Shown: piece by piece, positions 8,698 to 16,059 of the stretch | Layout: each line of letters begins with the position of its first letter | Numbering within the stretch: the first letter of the stretch is position 1 | Assembly: GCF_001457435.1 (NCBI RefSeq) | Contig: NZ_LN881717.1 | Location: 1,373,339-1,437,338, forward strand | Direction of reading: 5' to 3' | From: Actinobaculum massiliense | Lineage (GTDB): Bacteria; Actinomycetota; Actinomycetes; Actinomycetales; Actinomycetaceae | DNA length: 64,000 nt | Program-made: the position numbers and the translations under genes | The notes under the pieces: generated by a model | Told to the model about the DNA's origin: nothing | Databases searched by the model: none | What the model saw: only the letters and a program-made list of their open reading frames with translations

Positions 8698-9038
8698 GCA
8701 CGCTCATGGATGAACGCGCCGATGCCTGCGCCGATCAGTCCCAAGATCGAGTAGGCGACGCCGTAGATGAGGGCTGAATCGTTGTAGTACACGAACAGTG
8801 TGGTCAAGAACCCTGCGAACGGGGCCAGTAGCCACCACCAGCCGAACCCGTGGCGTGCCCCATCGATAACGCTCAAAACGATGGTGAGTAGTGGAAACGC
8901 GAGGAAGAGCAACGCGATGAACCACTTGGCGTTGGGATCGCTCAGCCTGCTGATCCACATGGAAATGAGCGGCAACAACCAAAATGCCGCTAGCAGGACA
9001 CTCATCAGTGCCCACGACTGTTTTGAGGGCGCTTTCAT
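8667..9038 (-). CDS. Antisense membrane-protein moron between terL and portal
   Basis: 123 residues with four clear hydrophobic segments (about 8-30, 39-59, 66-86 and 88-108) and a basic C-terminus; no recognised family. It lies on the minus strand inside the rightward packaging module, where phages normally have no gene. A TAGAAT hexamer ends six bases before its ATG, so it can be expressed independently as a leaderless transcript. These are the marks of a moron that alters the lysogen, for example superinfection exclusion, but the function is inference only. The 3' end overlaps terL. Confidence 0.75.
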   Translation of the reverse strand: MKAPSKQSWALMSVLLAAFWLLPLISMWISRLSDPNAKWFIALLFLAFPLLTIVLSVIDGARHGFGWWWLLAPFAGFLTTLFVYYNDSALIYGVAYSILGLIGAGIGAFIHERAHSTSRPRSS

Positions 9039-9044
9039 ATTCCA

Positions 9045-9050
9045 ATTCTA
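9045..9050 (-). promoter_or_regulatory. -10 element of the leaderless moron
   Basis: TAGAAT on the minus strand, followed by six bases and the ATG at 9038; same spacing as the leaderless host promoters at 28423, 41057, 44257 and 59576. No clear -35. Confidence 0.5.
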
Positions 9051-9068
9051 CATGTGAAAGGACACCGC

Positions 9069-10370
9069 ATGAGTTTTCTGAATTGGCTGCGTGGCGACAC
9101 CACCCGCTCCGCTGACGATCACGCGATCAGCTCTGGCTACAGCTTTTTCTTCGGGGCAACGAGCTCTGGCCGTCCGGTGACAGAACGCAGCGCGATGCAA
9201 ATGACCGCCGTCTACTCATGCGTGCGGATTTTGGCTGAAGCTATCGCGGGTCTGCCGTTGCATGTTTACCAGCAGAGCAGTGATGGGGCGAAGGTGAAGG
9301 CGCTCGACCATCCCTTATACCGGCTGTTGCATGATGAGCCGAACCCTGAAATGACATCCTTTGTCTTTAGGGAAACTCTGATGACGCATTTGCTTCTTTG
9401 GGGTAATGCGTTCGCCCAAGTGCTGCGCAACGGTAAAGATGAAGTGATTGGTTTGTATCCGTTGATGCCGAACCGGATGATGGTGGGGCGCGACGAGGCT
9501 GGGCGACTCTATTACGAGTATCAGCGCACCTGGGACGAACCAGCTGGACGCTTCGACACGGTGCGACTCTCGGCGCGCGAGGTGCTGCACATTCCAGGGT
9601 TGGGCTTTGACGGGCTGGTTGGTTATAGCCCGATTGCGATGGCAAAGAATGCCATCGGCCTCGCCCAAGCAACAGAAGACTACGGCGCATCGTTTTTTGC
9701 TAACGGTGCTGCACCTGGTGGTGTGTTGGAGCATCCGGGAACGATCAAAGACCCCGCGCGCGTTAGGGAGTCCTGGCAGTCCACGTTCGGCGGAGCCCGC
9801 AACGGGAACAAGATCGCTGTGCTCGAGGAAGGCATGAAATACACGCCCATCTCCGTCAGCCCAGAACAAGCTCAATTCCTTGAAACGAGGAAGTTTCAGA
9901 TCAACGAAATTGCTCGAATCTTCCGCATACCCCCGCACATGATCGGCGACCTCGAAAAATCCTCGTTTTCCAATATTGAGCAGCAGTCGTTGGAGTTTGT
10001 GAAGTACACGTTGGACCCGTGGGTGATCCGGTGGGAACAGGCCATCACCAAAACACTCCTCAGCTCGCGTGAAAAACCTGGCGTGTATGTGAAGTTCAAC
10101 CTCGAAGGCTTGCTACGTGGGGATTACGAATCCCGAATGAATGGTTATGCGGTGGCAAGGCAAAACGGCTGGATGAGCGCCAACGATATCCGCGAACTAG
10201 AAAACCTCGATCGCATCAGTCCCGAGGCTGGCGGCGACCTCTACCTCGTCAACGGGAACATGCTCCCGCTCAGTCTCGCAGGTGCATACGCGCAGACAAC
10301 CGGGTCTGAATCGGAGCCTGAACCGGCTGAGGAACCTATGAGTGAATCTTCTGTAAGGAGGAGGATATGA
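9069..10370 (+). CDS. Phage portal protein (HK97 type)
   Basis: 433 residues from ATG 9069, six bases after AAAGGA (an upstream GTG at 9054 is rejected). The dodecameric portal through which DNA enters and leaves the head. Family signs: TAVYSCVRILAEAIAGLPLHVY near residue 42, LLWGNAFAQVLRN near 107, GLDGLVGYSPI near 178 and FRIPPHMIGDLEKSSFSNIEQQS near 288 in pieces typical of HK97 portals. Length is normal. The stop overlaps the start of the prohead protease by 4 bp, so the two are probably translated together. Confidence 0.93.
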   Translation: MSFLNWLRGDTTRSADDHAISSGYSFFFGATSSGRPVTERSAMQMTAVYSCVRILAEAIAGLPLHVYQQSSDGAKVKALDHPLYRLLHDEPNPEMTSFVFRETLMTHLLLWGNAFAQVLRNGKDEVIGLYPLMPNRMMVGRDEAGRLYYEYQRTWDEPAGRFDTVRLSAREVLHIPGLGFDGLVGYSPIAMAKNAIGLAQATEDYGASFFANGAAPGGVLEHPGTIKDPARVRESWQSTFGGARNGNKIAVLEEGMKYTPISVSPEQAQFLETRKFQINEIARIFRIPPHMIGDLEKSSFSNIEQQSLEFVKYTLDPWVIRWEQAITKTLLSSREKPGVYVKFNLEGLLRGDYESRMNGYAVARQNGWMSANDIRELENLDRISPEAGGDLYLVNGNMLPLSLAGAYAQTTGSESEPEPAEEPMSESSVRRRI

Positions 10371-11245
10371 GACGTTTTTGGAACTGGCTCACACCAGAGC
10401 CATCAACTGACCCGGACGCAGATGCAGTCCGGGTTTTGCGCATTAGCGGCACGATCGCTGAAGAATCCTGGTTCGATGACGACATCACACCCAGCATCTT
10501 CGCCAGCGAGTTGAACGCTGGGTCGGGGCCGGTGACGATCTGGCTCAACAGCCCGGGTGGTGATGTGGTGGCTGCGGCGCAGATCTACAACATGCTCATC
10601 GACTACCCAGGCGAGGTGACCGTCAATATCGACGGTATCGCCGCATCGGCCGCGTCTGTGATCGCGATGGCCGCCACGAAGGTTGCCATGAGCCCGGTGT
10701 CGATGTTGATGATTCATAACCCGGCCACCATGGCGGTTGGCGATAAGGACGAACTCGCACGTGCGATGAGCATGCTTGATTCGGTCAAAGAATCGATTCT
10801 GAATGCATATCAGGAGAAGACGAACCTGAGTCGGGCGAAGCTGTCCAAGCTCATGGACGCTGAGACGTGGATGGATGCGCGGGCTGCGATCGACATGGGT
10901 TTCGCCGACGAACTCCTCACCAACCAACGCGACCCAATGTTTGCGATTGAGCCGGACAACGAGCCGGATGACGATGAGGACGAGGCCGAGTCACCAGACG
11001 AACCCGACGAAGACGACGAGGATGAAGATCCGAAGCGCCTGCCGTTTCCACCCAAGAACGCGGGACAAGGCACGGTGTTTTCCCGCCGCGCCTCCGAACA
11101 AAAGCTCGTCGCACACCTGACCGCCACATCACCGCCACCTCCGTCGAAGCGAGTGCGTCCACCACTCCCAACCATTCAACCCGCCGTGCCTGTTGGTCGG
11201 CGGGTTCTCGATTTGTACGCCGAACTAGCGAACCAACCCCACTGA
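10367..11245 (+). CDS. ClpP-like prohead protease
   Basis: 292 residues from ATG 10367 with AGGAGG upstream. A ClpP-family (S14) serine protease: GIAASAASV gives nucleophile Ser94, MIHNP gives His117, and an acidic residue in the DAETWMDA segment completes the triad. It matures the capsid by removing the scaffold region of the next gene's product. Residues beyond about 185 form a very acidic linker (runs of D and E, about 200-225) and a basic/Pro-rich tail, which may act as its own scaffold-like or docking part; this is inference. Position between portal and capsid is classic. Confidence 0.92.
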   Translation: MRRFWNWLTPEPSTDPDADAVRVLRISGTIAEESWFDDDITPSIFASELNAGSGPVTIWLNSPGGDVVAAAQIYNMLIDYPGEVTVNIDGIAASAASVIAMAATKVAMSPVSMLMIHNPATMAVGDKDELARAMSMLDSVKESILNAYQEKTNLSRAKLSKLMDAETWMDARAAIDMGFADELLTNQRDPMFAIEPDNEPDDDEDEAESPDEPDEDDEDEDPKRLPFPPKNAGQGTVFSRRASEQKLVAHLTATSPPPPSKRVRPPLPTIQPAVPVGRRVLDLYAELANQPH

Positions 11246-11259
11246 AAGGACCAACACCC

Positions 11260-12489
11260 ATGACAACCCCTATGACTGTTTCTGACCTTCGCACCAAGCG
11301 CGCAGATGCTTGGGAGAAGGCGAAGGCATTCCTTGACGAGCGCCGCGACACCACAACCGGTTGCCTGTCTGCTGAAGATGATCAGGCTTACGCGAAGATG
11401 GAAGCCGAAATCGATCGTCTCACCAACGAGATTGCCCGTTCTGAACGTGCCCTGCGCCGCGACGCCGACCTCGCTAAGGCAACCAACACACCGCTCACCT
11501 CAATGCCAGGCATCAACCCCGACAATGACGAGGTCAAGCACACAACCCCACGCGCTACATCCTCCTATAAGCGAGCCTTCTGGGATGCCATGCGGCTCAA
11601 CGCTTCTCCGATGGAAGTACGCAACGCCCTCTCCGAAGGCGTCGATACTGAGGGCGGCTACCTCGTCCCGGACGAGTTCGAACACACCCTCGTGGCGGCA
11701 CTGGCGGATCAGAACATCATGCGCGGCCTGGCCAAGGTCATTCAAACCACCAGCGGGGATCGGAAGATCCCAGTCGTCTCTACCCATGGCACTGCCGGGT
11801 GGCTCGATGAAGGCAAGCCGTACACCGAATCCGATGAAGCCTTCACGCAGGTCACATTGAGTGCGTTTAAGCTCGGCACCTTCCTCAAAATCAGCGAAGA
11901 GCTACTCAATGACAGCGCGTTTAATGTCGAGCAGTACCTAGCAGCTGAGTTTGCTCGCCGTATCGGCGCGGCTGAAGAAGAAGCCTTCCTCACCGGAGAC
12001 GGAAAGGGCAAACCCACCGGCATCTTCGCAGCCTCCGGCGGTGGCGAGAAGGCGGTGACCACGGGCAAGGCCACCGACATTACCGCTGATGAGCTCATCG
12101 ACCTGCACTACGCCCTGCGCGGCCCGTACCGCAAGAACGCAGTGTGGCTCATGAACGACTCCACCGTGAAAACAATCCGCAAGCTCAAGGACGGCAACGG
12201 TCAATATCTGTGGCAACCTGCCCTGACCGCAGGAACACCAGACCTGGTTCTCGGCCGCCCCGTCCACACGAGCACGTTCGTTCCGGAGATCAAGGCAGGT
12301 GCATCAACGGTGGCCTTCGGTGATGTGTCGTACTACTGGATCGCCGACCGGCAGGGCCGCTCCTTTAAGCGGCTCAACGAACTGTTCGCCACCACCGGAC
12401 AGGTCGGATTCCTCGCATCCCAGCGACTGGACGGCAAGCTCGTCCTGCCTGAAGCAGTCAAGCTGCTCACCCAAAAGGCATCCGCATAA
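11260..12489 (+). CDS. Major capsid protein (HK97 fold)
   Basis: 409 residues. Residues 1-70 are a coiled-coil scaffold (delta) domain rich in Lys/Glu/Arg; the HK97 capsid core begins about residue 115 (ALSEGVDTEGGYLVPDEF) and continues through KISEELLNDSAFNVEQYLAAEFARRIG and the GDGKGKPTGIF loop to the C-terminal FLASQRLDGKLVLPEAV. The upstream ClpP-like protease would remove the N-terminal scaffold. An AAAGGA lies upstream of ATG 11260. Length and all landmark segments are normal for the family. Confidence 0.94.
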   Translation: MTTPMTVSDLRTKRADAWEKAKAFLDERRDTTTGCLSAEDDQAYAKMEAEIDRLTNEIARSERALRRDADLAKATNTPLTSMPGINPDNDEVKHTTPRATSSYKRAFWDAMRLNASPMEVRNALSEGVDTEGGYLVPDEFEHTLVAALADQNIMRGLAKVIQTTSGDRKIPVVSTHGTAGWLDEGKPYTESDEAFTQVTLSAFKLGTFLKISEELLNDSAFNVEQYLAAEFARRIGAAEEEAFLTGDGKGKPTGIFAASGGGEKAVTTGKATDITADELIDLHYALRGPYRKNAVWLMNDSTVKTIRKLKDGNGQYLWQPALTAGTPDLVLGRPVHTSTFVPEIKAGASTVAFGDVSYYWIADRQGRSFKRLNELFATTGQVGFLASQRLDGKLVLPEAVKLLTQKASA

Positions 12490-12524
12490 CCAGCGGTTCT
12501 ACACACTGAGAGGAGGTGGCCGCA

Positions 12525-12842
12525 ATGACCACAACAGAGCTTACCTCGCAGGTGAAGGCGAACCTGCTCATCACCTTCGACGATGACGACAAGCTGCTTG
12601 TCGCATTGGTGAATGCGGCCACCTCCTACGCCTGCTCCTTCCAGCACCTGCCCGAAAACCACTACGAAAAGAATGAAATGAGCGGGGCAACCAGGCAGGG
12701 CATTGTCATGCTCGCCTCCCATCTTTATGAGTCGCGTGATGGTTCGACGGCAGGCTTTTGGGCCGATAAACCGGATGCGGCTCGGGCGGTATGGAACGCG
12801 GTGAACAATCTGCTGCGCCTGGACCGGGATTGGAAGGTGTAG
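12525..12842 (+). CDS. Head-tail connector protein (gp6-like)
   Basis: 105 residues from ATG 12525, eight bases after AGGAGG; the GTG at 12516 overlaps that ribosome binding site and is rejected. A small helical protein with TSQVKANLLITFDDDDKLLVALVNAAT at the N-terminus and a GIVMLASHLYESRDG segment, typical of gp6/gp15-like connectors that ring the portal after packaging. It follows the capsid gene and precedes the head-closure gene by 4 bp, the standard order. Confidence 0.82.
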   Translation: MTTTELTSQVKANLLITFDDDDKLLVALVNAATSYACSFQHLPENHYEKNEMSGATRQGIVMLASHLYESRDGSTAGFWADKPDAARAVWNAVNNLLRLDRDWKV

Positions 12843-12846
12843 ACCA

Positions 12847-13176
12847 ATGGCTTCTTTGGGATCCATGCGCACCACCATCGACCTCATCCAGCCGACGGTT
12901 GTTCGGGATAAGGCGGGGTTCACCACCACGCGCGATGAAGTGAAGGCGACGGTGCGGGCGCAGATCGAGGTGCGGCACGCATCGAGCGCGTGGGTGAACC
13001 GGGCAGCGTACTCAAAGGCTGACGTCCTCTTCCGCATCAGATCTTTTCCCGGACTGTCCGTGACCACTGATATGGAGATCAGTGGCCCGGATGGGCGGTA
13101 TGTGATTGACGCAGTTGAGGTGATCGGCAGGTATGTCGAGATTCTCGCCCACCAGATAACCCCTGAAGGGAGATAG
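12847..13176 (+). CDS. Phage head closure / head-tail adaptor
   Basis: 109 residues. A beta-rich protein with GSMRTTIDLIQPTVVRDKAGF at its start (shown in part) and a C-terminal YVIDAVEVIGR...EILAHQ stretch, as in SPP1 gp16-like head-tail joining proteins (Phage_H_T_join). It would sit below the connector and close the head. Between connector and gp10-like gene, separated from the latter by 2 bp. Family assignment rests on size, order and general pattern. Confidence 0.8.
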   Translation: MASLGSMRTTIDLIQPTVVRDKAGFTTTRDEVKATVRAQIEVRHASSAWVNRAAYSKADVLFRIRSFPGLSVTTDMEISGPDGRYVIDAVEVIGRYVEILAHQITPEGR

Positions 13177-13178
13177 TC

Positions 13179-13616
13179 ATGGCTCGAGTGCAGATTCGCT
13201 TGCCGAACGCGTTTATTGATTCTCTTGATGCTGCCAGCCGTGTGCTCGAAACCTCTGCTGATGAGGTGCTGGAGGCGGGAGCCGCGGTGGTTGAGCCGCG
13301 AATGCGAGCCAACCTCACGGGCGCGATCGGACGTGCCACCAAGCAGCCCTCGCGTTCAACAGGGCAACTACTCAGCGCGCTTGGTACGACCTCGGTGAAA
13401 GTAAACAACAAAGGTGATCACAACATTAAGGTCGGCTTCGCCGAGAACCGCCGCGACGACAGAGCGAATGCGTTGATCGCCAACGTCCTCGAACACGGCC
13501 GTAGTGATCAGCCTGCACGCCCGTTCCTTGCACCCACACGGTCGCAAACGCGGCGTGGTGCGATCGAAGCCATGAAAACAGCGCTCACAGCGCGCATTGA
13601 GCAGGTGGGGCCATGA
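13179..13616 (+). CDS. HK97 gp10-like neck protein
   Basis: 145 residues. The N-terminal helical part (DSLDAASRVLETSADEVLEA), the TGQLLSALG segment and the late VLEHGRSDQPARPFLAPT motif (the conserved 'xxxPARPFLxPA' of HK97 gp10 proteins) support the call. It probably forms part of the head-tail interface. GTG or ATG: ATG 13179 follows GGGAG closely. It overlaps the next gene by 4 bp. Confidence 0.85.
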   Translation: MARVQIRLPNAFIDSLDAASRVLETSADEVLEAGAAVVEPRMRANLTGAIGRATKQPSRSTGQLLSALGTTSVKVNNKGDHNIKVGFAENRRDDRANALIANVLEHGRSDQPARPFLAPTRSQTRRGAIEAMKTALTARIEQVGP

Positions 13617-13957
13617 CCGCATTATTGGAACAACTCACGCAGATTGCTGACAAGCTCGGCCTGCCGTTCGAGGTCGGTCTCTACACGGCAACGCCTGCGC
13701 CGCAGACGTATCTGGTGGCAACCCCGCTGACGGATGTGCTGGACGTGTTCGCCGATAACCAACCCAGCGTTGAGGTTGAGGAAGTCCGCCTCGCACTCTT
13801 CACTCGCGGAAACTACCTCGACCTACGTAACCGCATTACCCGCGCCCTACTCGACACTGGACTGACGATCACTGCCCGTACCTATGTCGGCTTCGAAAAT
13901 GACACTGGATTTCACCATTACGCGATAGACGTCGCAACCCACCACACCTACAGATAA
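13613..13957 (+). CDS. Probable tail terminator protein
   Basis: 114 residues, starting in an ATGA overlap with the gp10-like gene. Alpha/beta protein: LLEQLTQIADKLGLPFEVGLYTA (given in part) at the start and a central VEVEEVRLALFTRGNY strand region. Size and place, directly before the tail tube gene, fit the tail terminator/completion protein that caps the tail tube and joins it to the head. No diagnostic motif; assignment rests mainly on position. Confidence 0.7.
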   Translation: MTALLEQLTQIADKLGLPFEVGLYTATPAPQTYLVATPLTDVLDVFADNQPSVEVEEVRLALFTRGNYLDLRNRITRALLDTGLTITARTYVGFENDTGFHHYAIDVATHHTYR

Positions 13958-13969
13958 GGAGAATTTCTC

Positions 13970-14566
13970 ATGGCGACTATTGGTTTAGACAAGCTCTACT
14001 ACGCCACCATCACTGAAAACCCCGACACGGGCGAGGAAACCTACGCCACACCCAAACCCCTCGCCAAAGCCATCAGCGCAGAACTCAGTGTTGAGGTCGC
14101 CGAGGCAATCCTGTATGCCGATGACGGTCCATCCGAGATTGTCAAGGAATTCAAATCCGGCACCCTGACTTTGGGTATCGACGACCTGGGTGGTGAAGCA
14201 GCCGCAGCCCTCACTGGGGCGAGCGTGGATGCAAACGGCGTACTCATCTCCGCCTCAGAAGATGGCGGGGCTCCCGTGGCGATCGGTTTCCGAGCCGCAC
14301 GCTCTACGGGGAAGTATCAGTATTTCTGGCTGTACCGGGTCAACTTCGCCCTCCCAACAGAAACGTTGGCCACTAAGGCAGACTCGATTACGTTCTCGAC
14401 ACCCTCGATTGAGGGCACGATTTTGCGGCGTAACAAACCCGATAGTAAGGGGCGTCATCCGTGGAAGGCCGAAGTGCTAGAGGGCGGCACCGGCGTCAAG
14501 CCCGAGACGATCACGAACTGGTATGCGCAAGTTTATGAACCCGCCAGCACCACATCTGAAGCCTAA
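13970..14566 (+). CDS. Major tail tube protein (phi13 type)
   Basis: 198 residues. Starts MATIGLDKLYYATIT with the alternating beta pattern of siphovirus tail tube proteins; the stretch SAELSVEVAEAILYADDG and the central GFRAARSTGKYQYFWLYRV segment are typical of the phi13-like major tail family. It polymerises around the tape measure. A strong AAGGAG precedes ATG 13970. It stands immediately before the tail chaperone gene with the frameshift, as expected. Confidence 0.9.
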   Translation: MATIGLDKLYYATITENPDTGEETYATPKPLAKAISAELSVEVAEAILYADDGPSEIVKEFKSGTLTLGIDDLGGEAAAALTGASVDANGVLISASEDGGAPVAIGFRAARSTGKYQYFWLYRVNFALPTETLATKADSITFSTPSIEGTILRRNKPDSKGRHPWKAEVLEGGTGVKPETITNWYAQVYEPASTTSEA

Positions 14567-14578
14567 GGAGCATGAGCC

Positions 14579-14995
14579 ATGACAACCAAGAAGAAGACTG
14601 AATCAGTTGTCGAACCTGGACGCTCCGCCACTGTCAGCATCGGCGGTACCGACTGCGAGCTTGTCTTGACGACGAAAGCCACACGTCTAATTGCTGAGCG
14701 TTACGGCGGGCTCGAACACCTGGGTAACGCCCTGGAAATCTCCGACGATCTGGGCAAGACGCTCGGTGAGGTGATTTGGTTGATCACGCTGCTGGCTAAC
14801 CAGTCCATCCAGATCCACAACCTGCGCCACCCAGACGACAAGCGCCCAGAGTTGACCGAGGACGAGGTTGAACTACTCACTGTGCCTGCTGATCTGGCGG
14901 ATTATCGCGGCGCGATTACTGAAGCCCTCCAACGAGGCACACGCCGAGACATCCTGACCGGGTCAGCCCCAAAAGCACCAGCAGCGGACGCGTAG
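14579..14995 (+). CDS. Tail assembly chaperone, short form (gpG-like)
   Basis: 138 residues in the zero frame. Small acidic-helical protein (KATRLIAERYGGLEHLGNAL, EVIWLITLLANQSI) placed between the tail tube and tape measure genes like lambda gpG. Near its 3' end is a CCCAAAA slippery heptamer (14968-14974) in the correct phase for -1 frameshifting, giving the longer product described for 14579-15189. The zero-frame product stops at TAG 14993-14995. It would bind the tape measure protein during tail assembly. Confidence 0.85.
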   Translation: MTTKKKTESVVEPGRSATVSIGGTDCELVLTTKATRLIAERYGGLEHLGNALEISDDLGKTLGEVIWLITLLANQSIQIHNLRHPDDKRPELTEDEVELLTVPADLADYRGAITEALQRGTRRDILTGSAPKAPAADA

Positions 14996-15189
14996 TCGAC
15001 AACGATCAGGCTGTGTTCATGCGGCTGACATATATCGGCATGGCTCACCTTCACCTCAGCCAAGTGGAGGTGGGCTTAACCGTGTTCGGGGAACTCTTGG
15101 ATCTGGTCGACTGCTGGCGGTTAGAGACCGGCAGAGCCCAACCGCTACGTCAATGGTTCATCGACGACGTCATCCCCGCTGGGATTTAG
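14579..15189 (+). CDS. Tail assembly chaperone, -1 frameshift fusion (gpG-gpT-like)
   Basis: Predicted second product: 132 zero-frame residues, then 71 in the -1 frame starting at base 14974, 203 in total, ending at TAG 15187-15189. The extension is open throughout and looks coding (GMAHLHLSQVEVGLTVFGEL, then a Trp/Leu-rich tail ending IDDVIPAGI). Many siphoviruses make such a gpG/gpGT pair in which the T part recruits tail tube subunits. There is no plausible independent start with a ribosome binding site for the T part. The extension ends 4 bp into the stop region of the convergent hydrolase (15186). Confidence 0.8.
14968..14974 (+). promoter_or_regulatory. CCCAAAA -1 ribosomal frameshift site
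   Basis: C CCA AAA in the zero frame is a perfect X XXY YYZ heptamer. Slippage moves the reading frame to an open 71-codon extension. It lies 18 bases before the zero-frame stop, as in other tail chaperone genes. Confidence 0.8.
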
Positions 15190-15803
15190 ATGTTGTTCCA
15201 GTGGGTTTTTAGTTCGTGAGCGAATTCTGTGGGCATTGATTGATGCCATTGATGACCCGCGTCTGGCACAACGATGAGGCGGGCTGGCGGGATCTGTTGG
15301 CTGATGGTGCGGGCGGCAGGAAGATTCGCACGGTCTTTCGAGCCGCACGCAATCGTTGTTGGAACCGTGATATTTCCAAGCTCTGGCTCGAAATCAATGG
15401 CTGATATTTGACGCAGGATTTCCAGCAACTGTTGCTTGGAAATCTGTGGTGGGCACACGAGACGCTCAGGCAAGACTCGCATTAGAACGCTTTGAATGCG
15501 CATCAATACTTTAGGCGGGCGTGCTTGAGGAGCTGAAAGAAACAGGGAGCGAACCATGTGCGGGTGCCATATAGCCAGATCAAGACCCATCACCGCGCCA
15601 AGAGATAGCCCAACCACGTCGACTGGATCATTCAGTGATGCGGCGAGTTCGTCCGTGCGCTCATGTAACGACCATGGCGTTCCTGATGGCTGATCGACAA
15701 CAGTGGGCGTGAGCGCGTCAATGCTCTCGAACTCGTTGATGACACCATTCCAGGCTTGCGGGGTCTCACCGAGTCCGTGAAGGAAAAGTACCGGAGTGCT
15801 CAT
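15186..15803 (-). CDS. Alpha/beta hydrolase moron in the tail module
   Basis: 205 residues from ATG 15803 (an upstream in-frame ATG at 15854 would lie inside the coupled membrane gene). Alpha/beta-hydrolase fold: oxyanion HGLGETPQAW at the N-terminus, nucleophile elbow GLSLGAVMG (Ser near residue 80), an acidic residue in the ACGSKDRANL region and catalytic His in DAGHQW near the C-terminus. The full triad suggests an active esterase or lipase-like enzyme; substrate unknown. It runs against the late genes between the tail chaperone and the tape measure, and its start overlaps the small membrane gene by 4 bp, so the two form a cargo operon. Confidence 0.82.
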   Translation of the reverse strand: MSTPVLFLHGLGETPQAWNGVINEFESIDALTPTVVDQPSGTPWSLHERTDELAASLNDPVDVVGLSLGAVMGLDLAIWHPHMVRSLFLSAPQARPPKVLMRIQSVLMRVLPERLVCPPQISKQQLLEILRQISAIDFEPELGNITVPTTIACGSKDRANLPAARTISQQIPPARLIVVPDAGHQWHQSMPTEFAHELKTHWNNI

Positions 15804-16000
15804 CGCTGCAAACCACGAGTGGCAAGGTGCCACGCTGCAAGCCCGATCGCACATATTGCGAAACCTGCTGCATTAGCGATGCCCGTGACGGGATGCACGA
15901 CACCGCTCATCCACAAAACAGCGAAAACGACCGTACCGATGACGAGTAAAGCAAACAACGGCCATACCCACCGGCGATTAGTTACAACATTGGCCCACAC
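15800..16000 (-). CDS. Small membrane protein, partner of the hydrolase
   Basis: 66 residues from GTG 16000, preceded by GAGGAGG. Two transmembrane segments (about residues 12-32 and 41-60) with a basic C-terminus. Overlaps the hydrolase start by ATGA, so they are probably co-translated. Unknown family. With the hydrolase it makes a two-gene minus-strand insertion in the tail operon. Confidence 0.7.
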   Translation of the reverse strand: MWANVVTNRRWVWPLFALLVIGTVVFAVLWMSGVVHPVTGIANAAGFAICAIGLAAWHLATRGLQR

Positions 16001-16059
16001 GATTCCTCCTCATCCTCTAGCCAATTTTAAGCCCCAGCAACGCGAAGGAATACAGACCT

